Notes under the pieces: generated by a model
Seen by the model: the letters and a program-made list of their open reading frames with translations, nothing else
Told to the model about the DNA's origin: nothing
The model's database searches: none
Made by a program: the position numbers and the translations under genes
In this document: one piece after another, positions 46,901 to 56,117 of the stretch
How the letters are laid out: every line of letters starts with the position of its first letter
Position numbering within the stretch: position 1 is the first letter of the stretch
Origin: Planctomycetaceae bacterium
GTDB lineage: Bacteria; Planctomycetota; Planctomycetia; Pirellulales; UBA7805
Length of the DNA: 64,000 bases
Direction: 5' to 3'
NCBI GenBank assembly: GCA_902630355.1
Contig: CACOUL010000001.1
Span: forward strand, 106,089-170,088

Positions 46901-47956
46901 ATGAATCACCCCGAACCCTCCATCGATTACCGCAGTGACACCCTCACCGAACCGACACCGGAAATGCGCGAGGCGATTGCCGGGGCGGCGGTTGGCGACG
47001 ACGTCTTCGCCGAAGACCCCACGGTGCAGGCGCTGCAACACCGCGTAGCCGAATTACTCGGCAAGGAAGACGCTCTCTTTGTCCCCTCCGGTACGATGTC
47101 GAACCAGATTGCCGTACTCGTTCATTGCGAGGGTGGTGACGAATTCCTCTGCGAGTCGGGGTGCCATATTTACAACTACGAGCAGGGAGCATTTGCCCAA
47201 CTCGGTGGAGTGGTCGCGCGAACCATCGACGGAGAGGACGGACTTTTGAATGTTTCTCAACTGGTCGATAAAATACGCCCGCCCAATGCCCACCTCGTCC
47301 GCACGCGGCTCGTCTGTCTCGAAAATACGCACAATGCTGCAGGCGGGCGGATCCACCCGCACGAAGAGATCCTCGCCATTGGCCGCTGGGCGGCAGAGCA
47401 CGATCTACTGTGCCACCTCGACGGCGCGCGTTTGATGAATGCAGTGGTCGCAACCGGTGTTTCCGCCGCCGACTGGGCCGCACCGTTCGATTCGGTGAGC
47501 ATCTGCTTCTCCAAGGGGTTGGGGGCTCCGGTCGGCTCGGCGCTCGCCGGTTCGCGCGAGTTTATCCAAGCGGCACACCGCAAGCGAAAGTGCCTCGGCG
47601 GAGGAATGCGACAAGCCGGGATTCTGGCAGCTGCCGCACAACACGCGCTCGCACACCACATTGAGCGACTTGCCGATGACCACGCCCACGCGCGCGTATT
47701 GGCTGAGGGACTCGCTGCGATCGATGGGATTGAACTGCTTCAAAAGACCCCCGATACGAACATCGTCATTTTTCGCATCGACCCGGCCTTGGGGAGCGCC
47801 CACGCATTCGTCTCTCAGCTTGCGGAGCAGGGAGTCAAAATGCTCGCCCTCACCTCCGAGCGAGTTCGGGCCGTCACCCACCTGAATGTGGACCCCGATT
47901 GCGTTGGTACTGCCGTGCGCGGAGTCGAGGCCGTCATCGAGAATCTACGTCGATAG
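46901..47956 (+). CDS. ltaE: Low-specificity L-threonine aldolase
   Basis: A PLP enzyme that splits threonine or allo-threonine to glycine and acetaldehyde. The N-terminus is [19 protein letters not shown], the usual family opening. [35 protein letters not shown] and the Schiff-base Lys in [18 protein letters not shown] confirm it. ATG at 46901 is preferred to an upstream GTG at 46850. The length is 351 residues. It is followed after 13 bases by the amidinohydrolase gene, so they probably share a transcript. Confidence 0.92.
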   Translation: MNHPEPSIDYRSDTLTEPTPEMREAIAGAAVGDDVFAEDPTVQALQHRVAELLGKEDALFVPSGTMSNQIAVLVHCEGGDEFLCESGCHIYNYEQGAFAQLGGVVARTIDGEDGLLNVSQLVDKIRPPNAHLVRTRLVCLENTHNAAGGRIHPHEEILAIGRWAAEHDLLCHLDGARLMNAVVATGVSAADWAAPFDSVSICFSKGLGAPVGSALAGSREFIQAAHRKRKCLGGGMRQAGILAAAAQHALAHHIERLADDHAHARVLAEGLAAIDGIELLQKTPDTNIVIFRIDPALGSAHAFVSQLAEQGVKMLALTSERVRAVTHLNVDPDCVGTAVRGVEAVIENLRR

Positions 47957-47969
47957 TGAGAAGCCGCCG

Positions 47970-48794
47970 ATGGATGCGACCCCTACGATCTTGATGTGTC
48001 CACCAAAATATTATGGCATCGAATATGAAATCAATCCCTGGATGAATCGCGAGCGGGGTGCCGATCCGGCAAAAGCGAACGCGCAATGGCAAGCACTCCA
48101 CGACCTGCTGATTCAATGCGGCGCGAAAATCGAGTTGGTCGAGCCGGTGGAGGGTTTACCCGACATGGTGTTTACCGCGAATGCCGCAATCATTTACAAG
48201 CGGATTGCCGTCCTATCACAATTCCGGTTCCCTCAGCGACAAGGTGAGGAAACCCATTGGCGCGAGGCCCTCGCCGCACGCGGGTATCGGATCGAGTGGC
48301 CGCCCGAAGCCATGTCTTTCGAGGGGGCAGGGGACGCACTCTTCTGCGGCGAAACACTCTACGCCGGTTATCGCATCCGCAGCGATGCGACAGGGCACCA
48401 GGGCATTGCCGAAGCGCTGGGCATCGGCGTCAATCCGCTGGAGTTAGTCGACGACTACTTCTACCACCTCGACACGTGCTTCTGTCCGCTCTCAAGCGAC
48501 GAAGCGGTCTATTACCCGCAGGCTTTTGACGAATACGGACGCAAGGTCCTCGAACAATCGATACCGCACCTGATTGCGGTCGATGGCGACGAAGCACAAC
48601 AATTCGCCTGCAATGCGGTCGTTATCGGCCGGCACGTCGTCACCAGTGAAGGCTGCCCAAAACTCCACGACCAACTCGCCGCCCGCGGCTGGACTCCCCA
48701 CCCCACGCCTCTGAGCGAGTTCATCAAGGCGGGCGGCAGTGCCAAGTGCCTCACACTCCGCCTCGACGGAGAAGAGGCCGCGGGCTGGAAATAA
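47970..48794 (+). CDS. Dimethylarginine dimethylaminohydrolase / arginine-deiminase-like amidinohydrolase
   Basis: A guanidine-group-modifying enzyme of the pentein fold, 274 residues long. The catalytic residues are likely Glu119 in FEGAGDALF, His166 in YHLDTCF and Cys260 in GGSAKCLTLRL. The opening PPKYYGIEYEINPWM and the MVFTANAA segment match the DDAH-like branch, which also includes arginine dihydrolases. Methylarginine and plain arginine cannot be told apart here. ATG at 47970 is preferred. It lies immediately after the threonine aldolase gene and is convergent with the trans-sulfuration gene. Confidence 0.85.
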   Translation: MDATPTILMCPPKYYGIEYEINPWMNRERGADPAKANAQWQALHDLLIQCGAKIELVEPVEGLPDMVFTANAAIIYKRIAVLSQFRFPQRQGEETHWREALAARGYRIEWPPEAMSFEGAGDALFCGETLYAGYRIRSDATGHQGIAEALGIGVNPLELVDDYFYHLDTCFCPLSSDEAVYYPQAFDEYGRKVLEQSIPHLIAVDGDEAQQFACNAVVIGRHVVTSEGCPKLHDQLAARGWTPHPTPLSEFIKAGGSAKCLTLRLDGEEAAGWK

Positions 48795-48811
48795 CATCTT
48801 GCCCGAGTGAT

Positions 48812-50080
48812 TTAACGCTTGAGTGCCTGCGCCAAATCATCGATCAGGTCGTCGGTGTTTTCGATCCCGAGCGCCAAGCGAATCATATTGTCGGTGATTC
48901 CGTATTCCTCCCGCTGTCCGGGGGTGCATTCGTAATAGCTCATCACCAACGGTTGCTCGATGAGCGACTCGACCCCGCCAAGACTCGGACCGATGCGCGG
49001 AATTTTTACCGCGTCGACAACTCGTGCCGTTTCTCTCCAGTCCGAACCGGCGACCTCAAAGGTAACCAAGCCACCAAATCCGTTCATCTGCGATTTTGCG
49101 AGTCGGTGGGATGGGTGCGAACCGAGCCCCGGATAATAAACCCGAGAGATTCGAGGATGCGATTCCAAAAATCTGGCAACGCCCAAGCCGTTCTGATTGT
49201 GCCGTTCCATCCGCAATTCAAGTGTTTTGAGACCTCGCGAGAGCAGATAGGTACTGTGTGGTGAAATGACCGAACCGAGCAACCCGCGAATGTTTCGAAT
49301 CTCTGCGATACCCGAGGCCGGCCCCGTGACCGAACCGGCCAGCAAGTCGTTATGGCCACCGAGGTATTTGGTCGCCGAGTGAATCACGTAATCGACCCCA
49401 TGGGTCAGCGGCTGCAGGTTGCACGGCGTGGCCAGCGTCGCATCGATCACCGTTTTGACCCCGTGCCGCTTACCGATTGCCGCGAACTCTGCAACATCGA
49501 TACAACTGAGGTGCGGGTTCGTGGGAGACTCGCTGATCAGCAGTCGCGTCTTTTCGTTGATTGCCTGTTCCATCGCTTGGAAATCTCCGGTGGGAACCTG
49601 ATGCGATACCACACCAAGTTGCCCTAAGTGCTGCTGGCAGAGTTGACGCGTTCGATGGTAACATTCATCAAAAAATACGACCTCATCCCCACTGCGAAGA
49701 TTGGCAAGCAGTAGTCCGGTCACCGCCGCCATGCCACTGCTGAAAAGAACCGAGGCCTCTCCCCGATCGAGCGCAGCAAGCTTTGCTTCGACTACCTGTT
49801 CTCCCGGCGCACCGTAACGACCGTATTCCGCCCGCGACTGCTTCTGTTCGATAAAGTCGATTACCGACTGCGTATCGGAAAAGGTAAATGTCGAACTGCA
49901 GAAGATGGGGTCTGCAATCGCATTCCCGTGTTTCTGACGCGCTTCGCCCGCATGGACTGCAGCCGTCGAAAGACCGATCGCCGAATCGACCGGCCGCTTG
50001 CTTGCAGCCGATTCCGGAGGACAAAACAGGTTGATTGCCGGTAACGCTTCGGCCGGTGGTATCCGTTGCACATCACTCAT
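48812..50080 (-). CDS. Cys/Met-metabolism PLP enzyme (cystathionine gamma-synthase/lyase family)
   Basis: A trans-sulfuration enzyme, 422 residues, of the cystathionine gamma-synthase, beta-lyase and O-acylhomoserine sulfhydrylase family. RAEYGRYGAPGEQVVEAKLAAL, SSGMAAVTGLLLANLRSGDEV and the Schiff-base Lys in HSATKYLGGHNDLLAGSVTG are typical. An N-terminal extension of about 30 residues precedes the conserved part. ATG at 50080 has GGGAGA nine bases upstream. The regulatory leader described next suggests it responds to the methionine/SAM state and so belongs to methionine synthesis, but substrate specificity cannot be assigned from sequence. Confidence 0.88.
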   Translation of the reverse strand: MSDVQRIPPAEALPAINLFCPPESAASKRPVDSAIGLSTAAVHAGEARQKHGNAIADPIFCSSTFTFSDTQSVIDFIEQKQSRAEYGRYGAPGEQVVEAKLAALDRGEASVLFSSGMAAVTGLLLANLRSGDEVVFFDECYHRTRQLCQQHLGQLGVVSHQVPTGDFQAMEQAINEKTRLLISESPTNPHLSCIDVAEFAAIGKRHGVKTVIDATLATPCNLQPLTHGVDYVIHSATKYLGGHNDLLAGSVTGPASGIAEIRNIRGLLGSVISPHSTYLLSRGLKTLELRMERHNQNGLGVARFLESHPRISRVYYPGLGSHPSHRLAKSQMNGFGGLVTFEVAGSDWRETARVVDAVKIPRIGPSLGGVESLIEQPLVMSYYECTPGQREEYGITDNMIRLALGIENTDDLIDDLAQALKR

Positions 50081-50127
50081 TCCATGATCTCCCGTTCAAA
50101 TATGCGTCCGCAATCCGCCGGGCCGAC

Positions 50128-50164
50128 AAAAAAAAGCCGCGACCCAACAGGATCGCGGCTTTTT
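50128..50164 (-). terminator. Intrinsic terminator in the leader of the trans-sulfuration gene
   Basis: The stem AGCCGCGA/TCGCGGCT (50135-50142 with 50153-50160) has a 10-base loop. On the minus strand a run of U's follows (bases 50134-50128). It sits between the promoter and the start codon of the gene at 50080, so if the promoter call is right it must act as an attenuator. The other strand also has a T run, so it could work both ways. Confidence 0.8.
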
Positions 50165-50220
50165 GGCCTTTCGTTTCCTCACCGCAACACATCAACCCCA
50201 TTGGGGCCCGTCGCGATATC

Positions 50221-50267
50221 GGCACTTTAGCAGTTACTGGCTGCAAGCGGCCACAAATCCCATTCAA
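50221..50267 (-). promoter_or_regulatory. Candidate SAM-II/SAM-V-like riboswitch aptamer
   Basis: Read on the minus strand, this leader has GGGATTTG (50259-50253 region), GCTTGCAGCCA (50248-50238) and GCTAAAG (50231-50225) in order. These three blocks resemble the conserved core of the SAM-II family, as I recall it (GAUUU..., ...GCUUGCAGCC..., ...GCUAAAG). The first helix is weak, with only UGG/CCA plus one more pair, and the segment before GCTAAAG is shorter than usual, so the assignment is tentative. GGC at the 3' edge could pair back with GCC to form the pseudoknot. The terminator downstream would be its expression platform. Confidence 0.5.
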
Positions 50268-50271
50268 CGGC

Positions 50272-50300
50272 AACTTAGCCTGACGATTTGAGACTGTCAA
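50272..50300 (-). promoter_or_regulatory. Promoter for the trans-sulfuration gene leader
   Basis: On the minus strand, a perfect TTGACA (50300-50295) is followed after exactly 17 bases by TAAGTT (50277-50272). Transcription would begin near 50265, almost at the 5' edge of the candidate aptamer, leaving a leader of about 185 bases before the ATG. Confidence 0.7.
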
Positions 50301-50469
50301 GCAGAATGCCGCGACATGCGGAAAATTCTGCCCAAGACGCAGGGGCCGCAGGGTCGACCGCCCCATGCGGCCGATTCATCTCGCGTTGACTGGACGAGAG
50401 CCAAAACGCGTGCATAAAATAGACTTTAACGCGTGAAACCCCTCGATTTCCGTTACCCCGAGATCCCGG

Positions 50470-51681
50470 ATGCTGCACACCTTCAGCCACATCATCTGCG
50501 CCCCCTTGGCGGCGGCACGCCTTTTTGCCCTCGGGGCCGTGATGCTGCTGCTGGCCTTCGCGCCGGTTCGTGGCGATGAGGTCGATCGACGCGTAAGGGA
50601 AGCGATCACCCGACTTTCGCATCATTCGTTCTCGGTCCGCACCCGCGCCGAACGGACCCTGCGGCAGATCGGCGCACCTGCCCGGCAGCCGTTAGTGGAG
50701 GCCCTCAGCGATCACGACGCGGAAACCAGGCAGGCGGCTCGTCGCATTCTACAGCACATCCTCCGCGAACGACTCTACGCGCAGATACGCCAATTCAGAA
50801 CCATCGGGCCCGACGCAACCGATTCCCCGATCGCCGGTTGGCTATTTTTCCGCGATCATGTCGGCGATAGCTTCAATGCTCGCGAACATTTCATCGCCGC
50901 GGTCCGCGCCGAACCGGTGCTCATTGAATCGTTGGAACTCGATCCCACCTATAGTAGCGAGGCGCTGCAGAGTCGTACGCAAACGCTTTACGACGCACTG
51001 ATCCGTAACCCGGGCCGCAACCCGGGTGGCGCGCAGGGCCCCGGCCCGAGTACCGCCACCTCCTTTGCGAGCGTTTCCGCTTTATTGATTGTGGCCGCAA
51101 ACTCGCAAGTCCCACTCGAAGACGATACTGCACAGAAGCTTTTTCAGTTAATGCAACATTCCGGGCTCACCCACCAACTCACCGCCGAGGACCAGCCATC
51201 CACGCGGAGGTTGGTAGGACATTTCGTACGTCGTTCTGCGGGAACCCCACTCGCGTATCAAATGCTGTGGCTGTCGATGCAGTGCAATCTACCCGAAGGG
51301 CTCGTGCCCGCGGAGGTAATTATCCGCGAGAAGACTCCGCAACCTTACGTTCTTCAGAACGCCATGCTGGCAATTGCAAAACTAGGAGACCGGGAGCACG
51401 TGCCTCTTCTGGAATCGTATCTCGAAGATGAAAAACCGGTGAATAACCGCCGCTCGAGCGGCTTCCAGCCACAAATTCGGGATGTGGCGCTTGCGGCCAC
51501 TATCCATCTTCACGGGAAAGACCCCAAGCAATTCGGATTCACTCACCTGCGACCCAACAGCCATACGCTCTTCCAACCGGGAACGATGGGATTCGACAGT
51601 CCTGAAAAACGCAAAGCCGCGTTTGCCCGCTGGAGTGAGTGGAAAACGCAGCGCCCAACGGATTCGCCCGAGGCGCCTTAG
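50470..51681 (+). CDS. Secreted HEAT-repeat-like protein
   Basis: A 403-residue protein with a signal peptide (LFALGAVMLLLAFAPVRG). Right after it comes a HEAT/armadillo-like helical repeat (RRVREAITRLSHHSFSVRTRAERTLRQIGAPARQPLVEALSDHDAETRQAARRILQHIL, cut here into its two helix pairs at about residues 38-96). Later segments (GDREHVPLLESYLEDEKP, LAKLGDREH) suggest further repeats near the C-terminus. A Gly/Pro-rich loop sits in the middle. Such proteins usually act as scaffolds. Function unknown. It is divergent from the trans-sulfuration gene and convergent with prmC. Confidence 0.68.
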   Translation: MLHTFSHIICAPLAAARLFALGAVMLLLAFAPVRGDEVDRRVREAITRLSHHSFSVRTRAERTLRQIGAPARQPLVEALSDHDAETRQAARRILQHILRERLYAQIRQFRTIGPDATDSPIAGWLFFRDHVGDSFNAREHFIAAVRAEPVLIESLELDPTYSSEALQSRTQTLYDALIRNPGRNPGGAQGPGPSTATSFASVSALLIVAANSQVPLEDDTAQKLFQLMQHSGLTHQLTAEDQPSTRRLVGHFVRRSAGTPLAYQMLWLSMQCNLPEGLVPAEVIIREKTPQPYVLQNAMLAIAKLGDREHVPLLESYLEDEKPVNNRRSSGFQPQIRDVALAATIHLHGKDPKQFGFTHLRPNSHTLFQPGTMGFDSPEKRKAAFARWSEWKTQRPTDSPEAP

Positions 51682-52559
51682 CCCCGACGCTCGAGGACAA
51701 GCGCTCGCGATAGCCCCGCCTGATCCTTCACCACGTTTTCCGTGTGCCAGCTACCCTGATCGATCAGCTGCTTCACTTTCGCTTCGATCATCGGGCTGAT
51801 CTCCACGATACACCCACCACCGGAGCGTACGCGGTCGGCTGCCGCTTCGAGGAGCGCAATGACACACTCACTCCCCTCCACGCCGGCAACCAGCGCCGAG
51901 TGCGGTTCGTAATCACGTACCGAGACCGGCAGATCCGCATACTCACTTTCACTGACATACGGTGGATTACTCACCACCAGATCAAACGGGCCACACGCTC
52001 TTTCGCCAAAATACGAACCGCACACAAAGTCGATTTGTCCATCGACACCGTGCTCCGTTGCATTGCGACGGGCCACCTTGAGTGCCTCGGCCTCGATATC
52101 CGAGGCAAAGACGCGCGCCGAAGGGTATTTGAGGGCCAGGGTGATCGCCAGAACGCCGCTGCCGGTCCCGATGTCCGCCAGACTAGCCGCTTCGCTTGAT
52201 TGCTTTGCCGAAAGCCAGTCGAGTGCCGCGACAACGAGCGATTCGGTATCGGGGCGGGGAATGAGTACAGCCGGGGTCACCTCGAAGTTTCTTGAATAAA
52301 ATTCCTTCTGCCCCAGCAGGTAGGCGACCGGTTCGCCTGCCGCACGCCGCTGCACAAGCGACTTGAAGCGAGTACGCTCATCATCGGTCGCGACTTGATC
52401 GAAATCGGTGTAAAGTTCAATCCGCGGGCAGCCCCGAACGTGGGCAAGCAGAAGTTCGGCATCGAGCCGCGCGCTCTCGGCTCCCTTTCCCTCAAGATAA
52501 CCGGTCGTCCACTGCAATAATCGCAGGATCGTCCAGGATTCTTCGCTTGCTTGATTCAC
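51678..52559 (-). CDS. prmC: Release factor glutamine methyltransferase
   Basis: Methylates the Gln of the GGQ motif of release factors. The Rossmann methyltransferase domain has DIGTGSGVLAITLALKYPSARVF, and the substrate-binding signature NPPYVSESEYADLP is intact. The N-terminal helical domain ends in PVAYLLGQKEFYSRNFEV. The length of 293 residues is standard. It follows prfA by 24 bases, so enzyme and substrate are co-expressed. Its stop overlaps that of the HEAT-like gene by four bases. Confidence 0.95.
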   Translation of the reverse strand: MNQASEESWTILRLLQWTTGYLEGKGAESARLDAELLLAHVRGCPRIELYTDFDQVATDDERTRFKSLVQRRAAGEPVAYLLGQKEFYSRNFEVTPAVLIPRPDTESLVVAALDWLSAKQSSEAASLADIGTGSGVLAITLALKYPSARVFASDIEAEALKVARRNATEHGVDGQIDFVCGSYFGERACGPFDLVVSNPPYVSESEYADLPVSVRDYEPHSALVAGVEGSECVIALLEAAADRVRSGGGCIVEISPMIEAKVKQLIDQGSWHTENVVKDQAGLSRALVLERRG

Positions 52560-52583
52560 TCCACGGCTCCTTCCGCAGGCCCG

Positions 52584-53657
52584 CTATTCAATCGTCCCCA
52601 TCGAGGTCCGCAGGGTGGTGCGATCGTGCTCGATCAGTGCATCGGTGACCGGCTGAAGATTTCCCGCGATAATACTATCGAGCTTATACAGCGTGAGGTT
52701 AATCCGATGATCGCTCACGCGATTCTCCGGAAAGTTATAGGTTCGGATTCTCTGCGAGCGATCACCGCTTCCGACAAGGGTTTTACGCGCGTGGGCCCGC
52801 TTTTGATTCTCTTCCTGTCGGCGCGCCTCATAGAGCCGTGTCTTGAGGACGCGTAAGGCCTTGGCCAGATTCTTGTGTTGGCTTTTTTCATCCTGACACT
52901 GGACGACGATGCCCGATTCGTGATGTGTGAGGCGGATCGCCGACTCCGTTTTGTTCACGTGCTGTCCACCCGGACCACTGGCGTGAAATTTATCGATGCG
53001 GTAATCATCTTGTTTCAAATCAATCTCCACATCCTCCGGCTCGGGCATGACCGCCACGGTCGCAGCCGAGGTATGAATGCGGCCCTTCGTCTCGGTATCG
53101 GGGACACGCTGCACGCGATGTCCGCCACTCTCGTACTGGAGTTCGCGAAATACTCCGTCCCCCTCCACGGCAAGGGCTATCTCCTTGAACCCACCGAGTT
53201 CCGTCGGACTATGGTCCATGATCTGAAGCTTCCAGCCCTTGGATTCCGCATGATGCTTGTACATTTCATAGAGATCGCGGGCAAAGAGAGCCGCTTCGTC
53301 GCCGCCGGTACCGGCCCGAATTTCCATGACCACCCGCGTACGATTGGCATCCTCGCCACCCACCGTCAGATCGAGCAATTCGCTCCAGATCATCTCGCGG
53401 TCTTCTTTGAGTGAGGGAATCTCCGCCTCAGCCAACTGGCGCATTTCGGGGTCATCACCTTCTGTGAGTTCCACCGCTTCGGCGATTTCTCGGTTCAAAT
53501 CCTGAAAGCGGCGGTATTTTCCTGCGAGCCGGGCAAGCGAGCCATGCTCTCGAGAAATTGCGGCCACGCGATTTGGGTCGGTCAGAACCGTGGGATCCAA
53601 CAGTTGCCCCTCGAGTTCCTCGAATCGAGCAAGTTTTTCATCGAGCATTTCGCGCAC
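52584..53657 (-). CDS. prfA: Peptide chain release factor 1
   Basis: Recognises UAA and UAG stop codons. The peptidyl-transferase motif GGQ is in [19 protein letters not shown], with the rest of domain 3 around it. The codon-recognition tripeptide lies in the PDTETKG segment: the PxT form (here PDT) with downstream sequence typical of RF1, as opposed to SPF in RF2. Length 357 residues is normal. It lies between rpmE and prmC. Confidence 0.95.
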   Translation of the reverse strand: MREMLDEKLARFEELEGQLLDPTVLTDPNRVAAISREHGSLARLAGKYRRFQDLNREIAEAVELTEGDDPEMRQLAEAEIPSLKEDREMIWSELLDLTVGGEDANRTRVVMEIRAGTGGDEAALFARDLYEMYKHHAESKGWKLQIMDHSPTELGGFKEIALAVEGDGVFRELQYESGGHRVQRVPDTETKGRIHTSAATVAVMPEPEDVEIDLKQDDYRIDKFHASGPGGQHVNKTESAIRLTHHESGIVVQCQDEKSQHKNLAKALRVLKTRLYEARRQEENQKRAHARKTLVGSGDRSQRIRTYNFPENRVSDHRINLTLYKLDSIIAGNLQPVTDALIEHDRTTLRTSMGTIE

Positions 53658-53774
53658 CGATGCGATCTCCCACCATGGCCACCGAGTTCAAAGCCACCCA
53701 CACGTCCCCGCAACGATATCTAGCTCCTAACGCCCGGAGCATGAACAATGCAGCACATCGTGTGACACGACCGC

Positions 53775-54020
53775 TTATTTACCGGACTTTTTCTTTGCGG
53801 CACGCTTGAGGCTGGCATACCCAGATCCCGCAAACTTCGATTTAAACTTCTCGATGCGGCCTTCCGAATCAACAAATTTTTGTTTTCCGGTATAGAAGGG
53901 GTGACAGGAGCTGCAGATATCGACCTTCAGTTCCTTCCGTGTACTTCGGGTCTGGAAAGAGTTACCGCAACCGCATTTGACGTCGGTTTCAAAATATTCT
54001 GGATGGATGTCTTTTTTCAT
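53775..54020 (-). CDS. rpmE: 50S ribosomal protein L31 (zinc-binding type)
   Basis: A small ribosomal protein of 81 residues. ATG at 54020 gives [20 protein letters not shown], the usual start. Four Cys (in KCGCGN and CSSCHP) make it the zinc-containing C+ form. The C-terminus is a basic tail ([12 protein letters not shown]), longer than in E. coli. It leads the rpmE-prfA-prmC group, which has this order in many bacteria. Confidence 0.95.
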   Translation of the reverse strand: MKKDIHPEYFETDVKCGCGNSFQTRSTRKELKVDICSSCHPFYTGKQKFVDSEGRIEKFKSKFAGSGYASLKRAAKKKSGK

Positions 54021-54239
54021 AACTACCGTCTTCACGCGAGAATTTCTTCGAGCAAACCGCCTGCGCCACCGCAACGCCCAGAAAACAATCTACCCCGTCC
54101 CTGCCGAACGGGCAAGACTGGTGAGGCCCCAACGGGCATTCGGGCCTGGCCGTTTTTGGCGAAAAACAGGGTCTTAGGCCACGCTCCGAGTCGGTGGCCG
54201 CTCACCATCGCACCACCGTATGGCCCGTCCGCCTTTGCG
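54021..54239. other. Intergenic region between the BMC operon end and rpmE, with nested inverted repeats
   Basis: Contains AGGCCC (54124-54129) with GGGCCT (54142-54147), and GTTTTT (54152-54157) with AAAAAC (54162-54167). Both could form hairpins; the second contains its own T and A runs and could end minus-strand transcription of the BMC operon. No coding sequence is seen. The rpmE promoter must lie at the left end. Confidence 0.35.
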
Positions 54240-55121
54240 TTATTTGCCCTTCATCGCCGCCATCACCTTATCGGTGATCATCTCGACCAACTGCTGCTCA
54301 TCTACCGCAGCAGGAGCCGCCGAAGGGCGGGAGGGGGTACTCGTTGCGGTGCTGCGCCCAAGCGCTTGAGGTGGTGCGGCAAATGCCTTGCGCTCCACTC
54401 CCGCCACCTGCCAGGAATCCCGGAAAACATCGTTTCCGCAGAGGTCGCAGTTTTCCATCTCTTGATCATTCCGCGGGTCGGTGAACCCCCACTTCTCCTT
54501 CAAGTCGAGCAACTCGCGGGTATGCTCGGCTGACAAATAATTTACCTTGCCAATCGACTTCGCCAACATGAGCATGCGGCAGTAGGCATCGAGGATCTCT
54601 GTCCACCAGTAAGCCCGCTCGACATCCTCACCCCAACTCACCGTGCCGTGATTCGCCAGGATGACCACGTTTGTTTTTTTAACCAGCGGGATAATCGTAT
54701 CCGCGAAGGCTTGGCCGCCGGGAGTCTCGTAGCGACTGATCGGAACGTCGCCGAGAAACACCTCCACCTCGGGAAGCACGCACTGCGGGATCGGTTCACG
54801 TGCAATCGCAAATGCAGTCGCATGGGGCGGATGGCAATGCACCACGCTTTTTACATCGGGCCGTTCCTTGTAAATCTGCAAATGCAACAGCGCTTCGCTA
54901 CTGCGTTTTTTGCGTCCCGCGATCTGATTTCCCTCCATATCGACAAGACAGATATCCTCTGGCTTGAGAAATCCTTTCGAGTGCATCGTCGGTGTACAGA
55001 GAACCTCATTGTCGTTTAATCGATAGGTGATATTTCCATCGTTCGCAGCGGCGAATCCTTTGTTGTAGAGTCGCTGTCCTATCTCACAAATCTGCTGCTT
55101 ACGCTTAAATGCGTTTTCCAT
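54240..55121 (-). CDS. BMC class II aldolase with C-terminal encapsulation peptide
   Basis: A zinc-dependent aldolase/adducin-family enzyme, 293 residues, expected to split fuculose-1-P or rhamnulose-1-P to DHAP and lactaldehyde inside the microcompartment. Metal-binding His residues are in SVVHCHPPHATAFAI and ILANHGTVSWGEDV. After residue about 215 comes an NCDLCGND Cys pair, then a Ser/Pro/Ala-rich linker (TATSTPSRPSAAPAA) and a C-terminal amphipathic helix (EQQLVEMITDKVMAAMKGK). This layout is that of the planctomycete BMC aldolase. It is the last gene of the operon, two bases after the BMC-P gene. Confidence 0.92.
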   Translation of the reverse strand: MENAFKRKQQICEIGQRLYNKGFAAANDGNITYRLNDNEVLCTPTMHSKGFLKPEDICLVDMEGNQIAGRKKRSSEALLHLQIYKERPDVKSVVHCHPPHATAFAIAREPIPQCVLPEVEVFLGDVPISRYETPGGQAFADTIIPLVKKTNVVILANHGTVSWGEDVERAYWWTEILDAYCRMLMLAKSIGKVNYLSAEHTRELLDLKEKWGFTDPRNDQEMENCDLCGNDVFRDSWQVAGVERKAFAAPPQALGRSTATSTPSRPSAAPAAVDEQQLVEMITDKVMAAMKGK

Positions 55122-55123
55122 GA

Positions 55124-55411
55124 CTACTCTTCCTCCAGGTGTAGATGATCGATGATCGCCGCGTTGAACGCATCGACAGGCTTTCGTTCCGGAAAAAACG
55201 GGGCAGCCGCCTCGCGGCTTTCGCTTAAAGCGATACGACTCCCCAGCCCCGACCCGAGTTGGTCGTAAAGCACCAACTCTTCGCGAATCGAGAGTGTTCC
55301 GCCTGCAAGCTCGACTTCACTCAGGGGAACCGCCACGCGAAAGGTCCCCCCGGCAAGCGACGGGTGAATTCGGCTTAAGGTCACGGTTCCGATAATTTCT
55401 GCAATCCGCAT
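55124..55411 (-). CDS. BMC-P (EutN/CcmL-type) shell vertex protein 1
   Basis: A 95-residue pentamer-forming vertex protein. The opening MRIAEIIGTVTLSRIHPSLAGG matches the EutN/CcmL family. The middle (LVLYDQLGSGLGSRIALSESREAAAPF) holds the pore-region loop. A somewhat long acidic tail (IDHLHLEEE) ends it. BMC-P pentamers cap the vertices of the icosahedral shell. One of three such proteins in the operon. Confidence 0.92.
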   Translation of the reverse strand: MRIAEIIGTVTLSRIHPSLAGGTFRVAVPLSEVELAGGTLSIREELVLYDQLGSGLGSRIALSESREAAAPFFPERKPVDAFNAAIIDHLHLEEE

Positions 55412-55433
55412 CTTGATCCTTCGCTCGTTCTAT

Positions 55434-56117
55434 TTATTTGCGATTCTCGCACCCGAGTGGTCCCTGAAAGCGTGCGGCCTCACGATCGACCGCCGACTCA
55501 AGATAAATTCGCCCCCACTCCGTCGCCGCCTTTCCGTCATTCGGATCGAGTACCAACAGGTTCGGGGCAACCTCCTGCAAGACCTCACGTACCTGTGCCG
55601 CCCCTCGCGCAATCACCGCCCGCACGTGCGACGCGCGATTGGCCAAGCAGACCGCCACATCGACGTTCTCGGTTACCAGCAGGCATCGCCTTGCAGGTTC
55701 ATCCGCAGCCCGCAAATAGGAAACGGCCTTCGACGCCGCTTCGACAACGCTCTCATGCTGCCATGCCCGGGCATCGCCGAATTCACCTCGAATTGCCAAC
55801 GCGATTCGATGCGCTGCGGTGCCCACGGAAAACATTGCTATATCCAGCATGTCACTCTCACGCCCGTCGAGCGGGATGAGCGTAATCTGTTTTTCGCTTG
55901 CCAGATCGCGCGCGGCCGGAGTGATCACCGCACCGGTGGTTACGTGCACTGTGGCTCGTTCAGAGATCGGGCTTAACTGCGCGGTCGTCACGACTCGCTC
56001 CTCTATGACCAGTGGTTTCTGTTTTGCTTGTTTTGTCGTCTCGTGCCGATCGGCCGAATTGAGACGGAGCAGGACCTCGTGGACCAGTCGCTCAATATCC
56101 GACCTCGAAAGGCTCAT
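55434..56117 (-). CDS. BMC-associated protein of unknown function with putative encapsulation peptide
   Basis: A 227-residue protein present between two BMC-P genes. The N-terminus SRSDIERLVHEVLLRLNS is an amphipathic helix similar to encapsulation peptides, followed by a polar linker. A central module contains HVTTGAVITPAARDLASEKQITLI, a pattern also seen near some cobalamin adenosyltransferase-like and BMC proteins. The rest looks like two Rossmann-like strand/helix units (ARRCLLVTENVDVAVCLANRAS, and NLLVLDPNDGKAATEWGRIYL). I do not recognise a catalytic function. It overlaps the next BMC-P gene by four bases, which indicates tight co-expression. Confidence 0.75.
   Translation of the reverse strand: MSLSRSDIERLVHEVLLRLNSADRHETTKQAKQKPLVIEERVVTTAQLSPISERATVHVTTGAVITPAARDLASEKQITLIPLDGRESDMLDIAMFSVGTAAHRIALAIRGEFGDARAWQHESVVEAASKAVSYLRAADEPARRCLLVTENVDVAVCLANRASHVRAVIARGAAQVREVLQEVAPNLLVLDPNDGKAATEWGRIYLESAVDREAARFQGPLGCENRK

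Noticed and set aside
54152..54167. GTTTTT/AAAAAC palindrome taken alone as terminator of the BMC operon
   Set aside because: The stem has only A-T pairs apart from its ends, so it is too weak by itself; listed only as part of the intergenic region.
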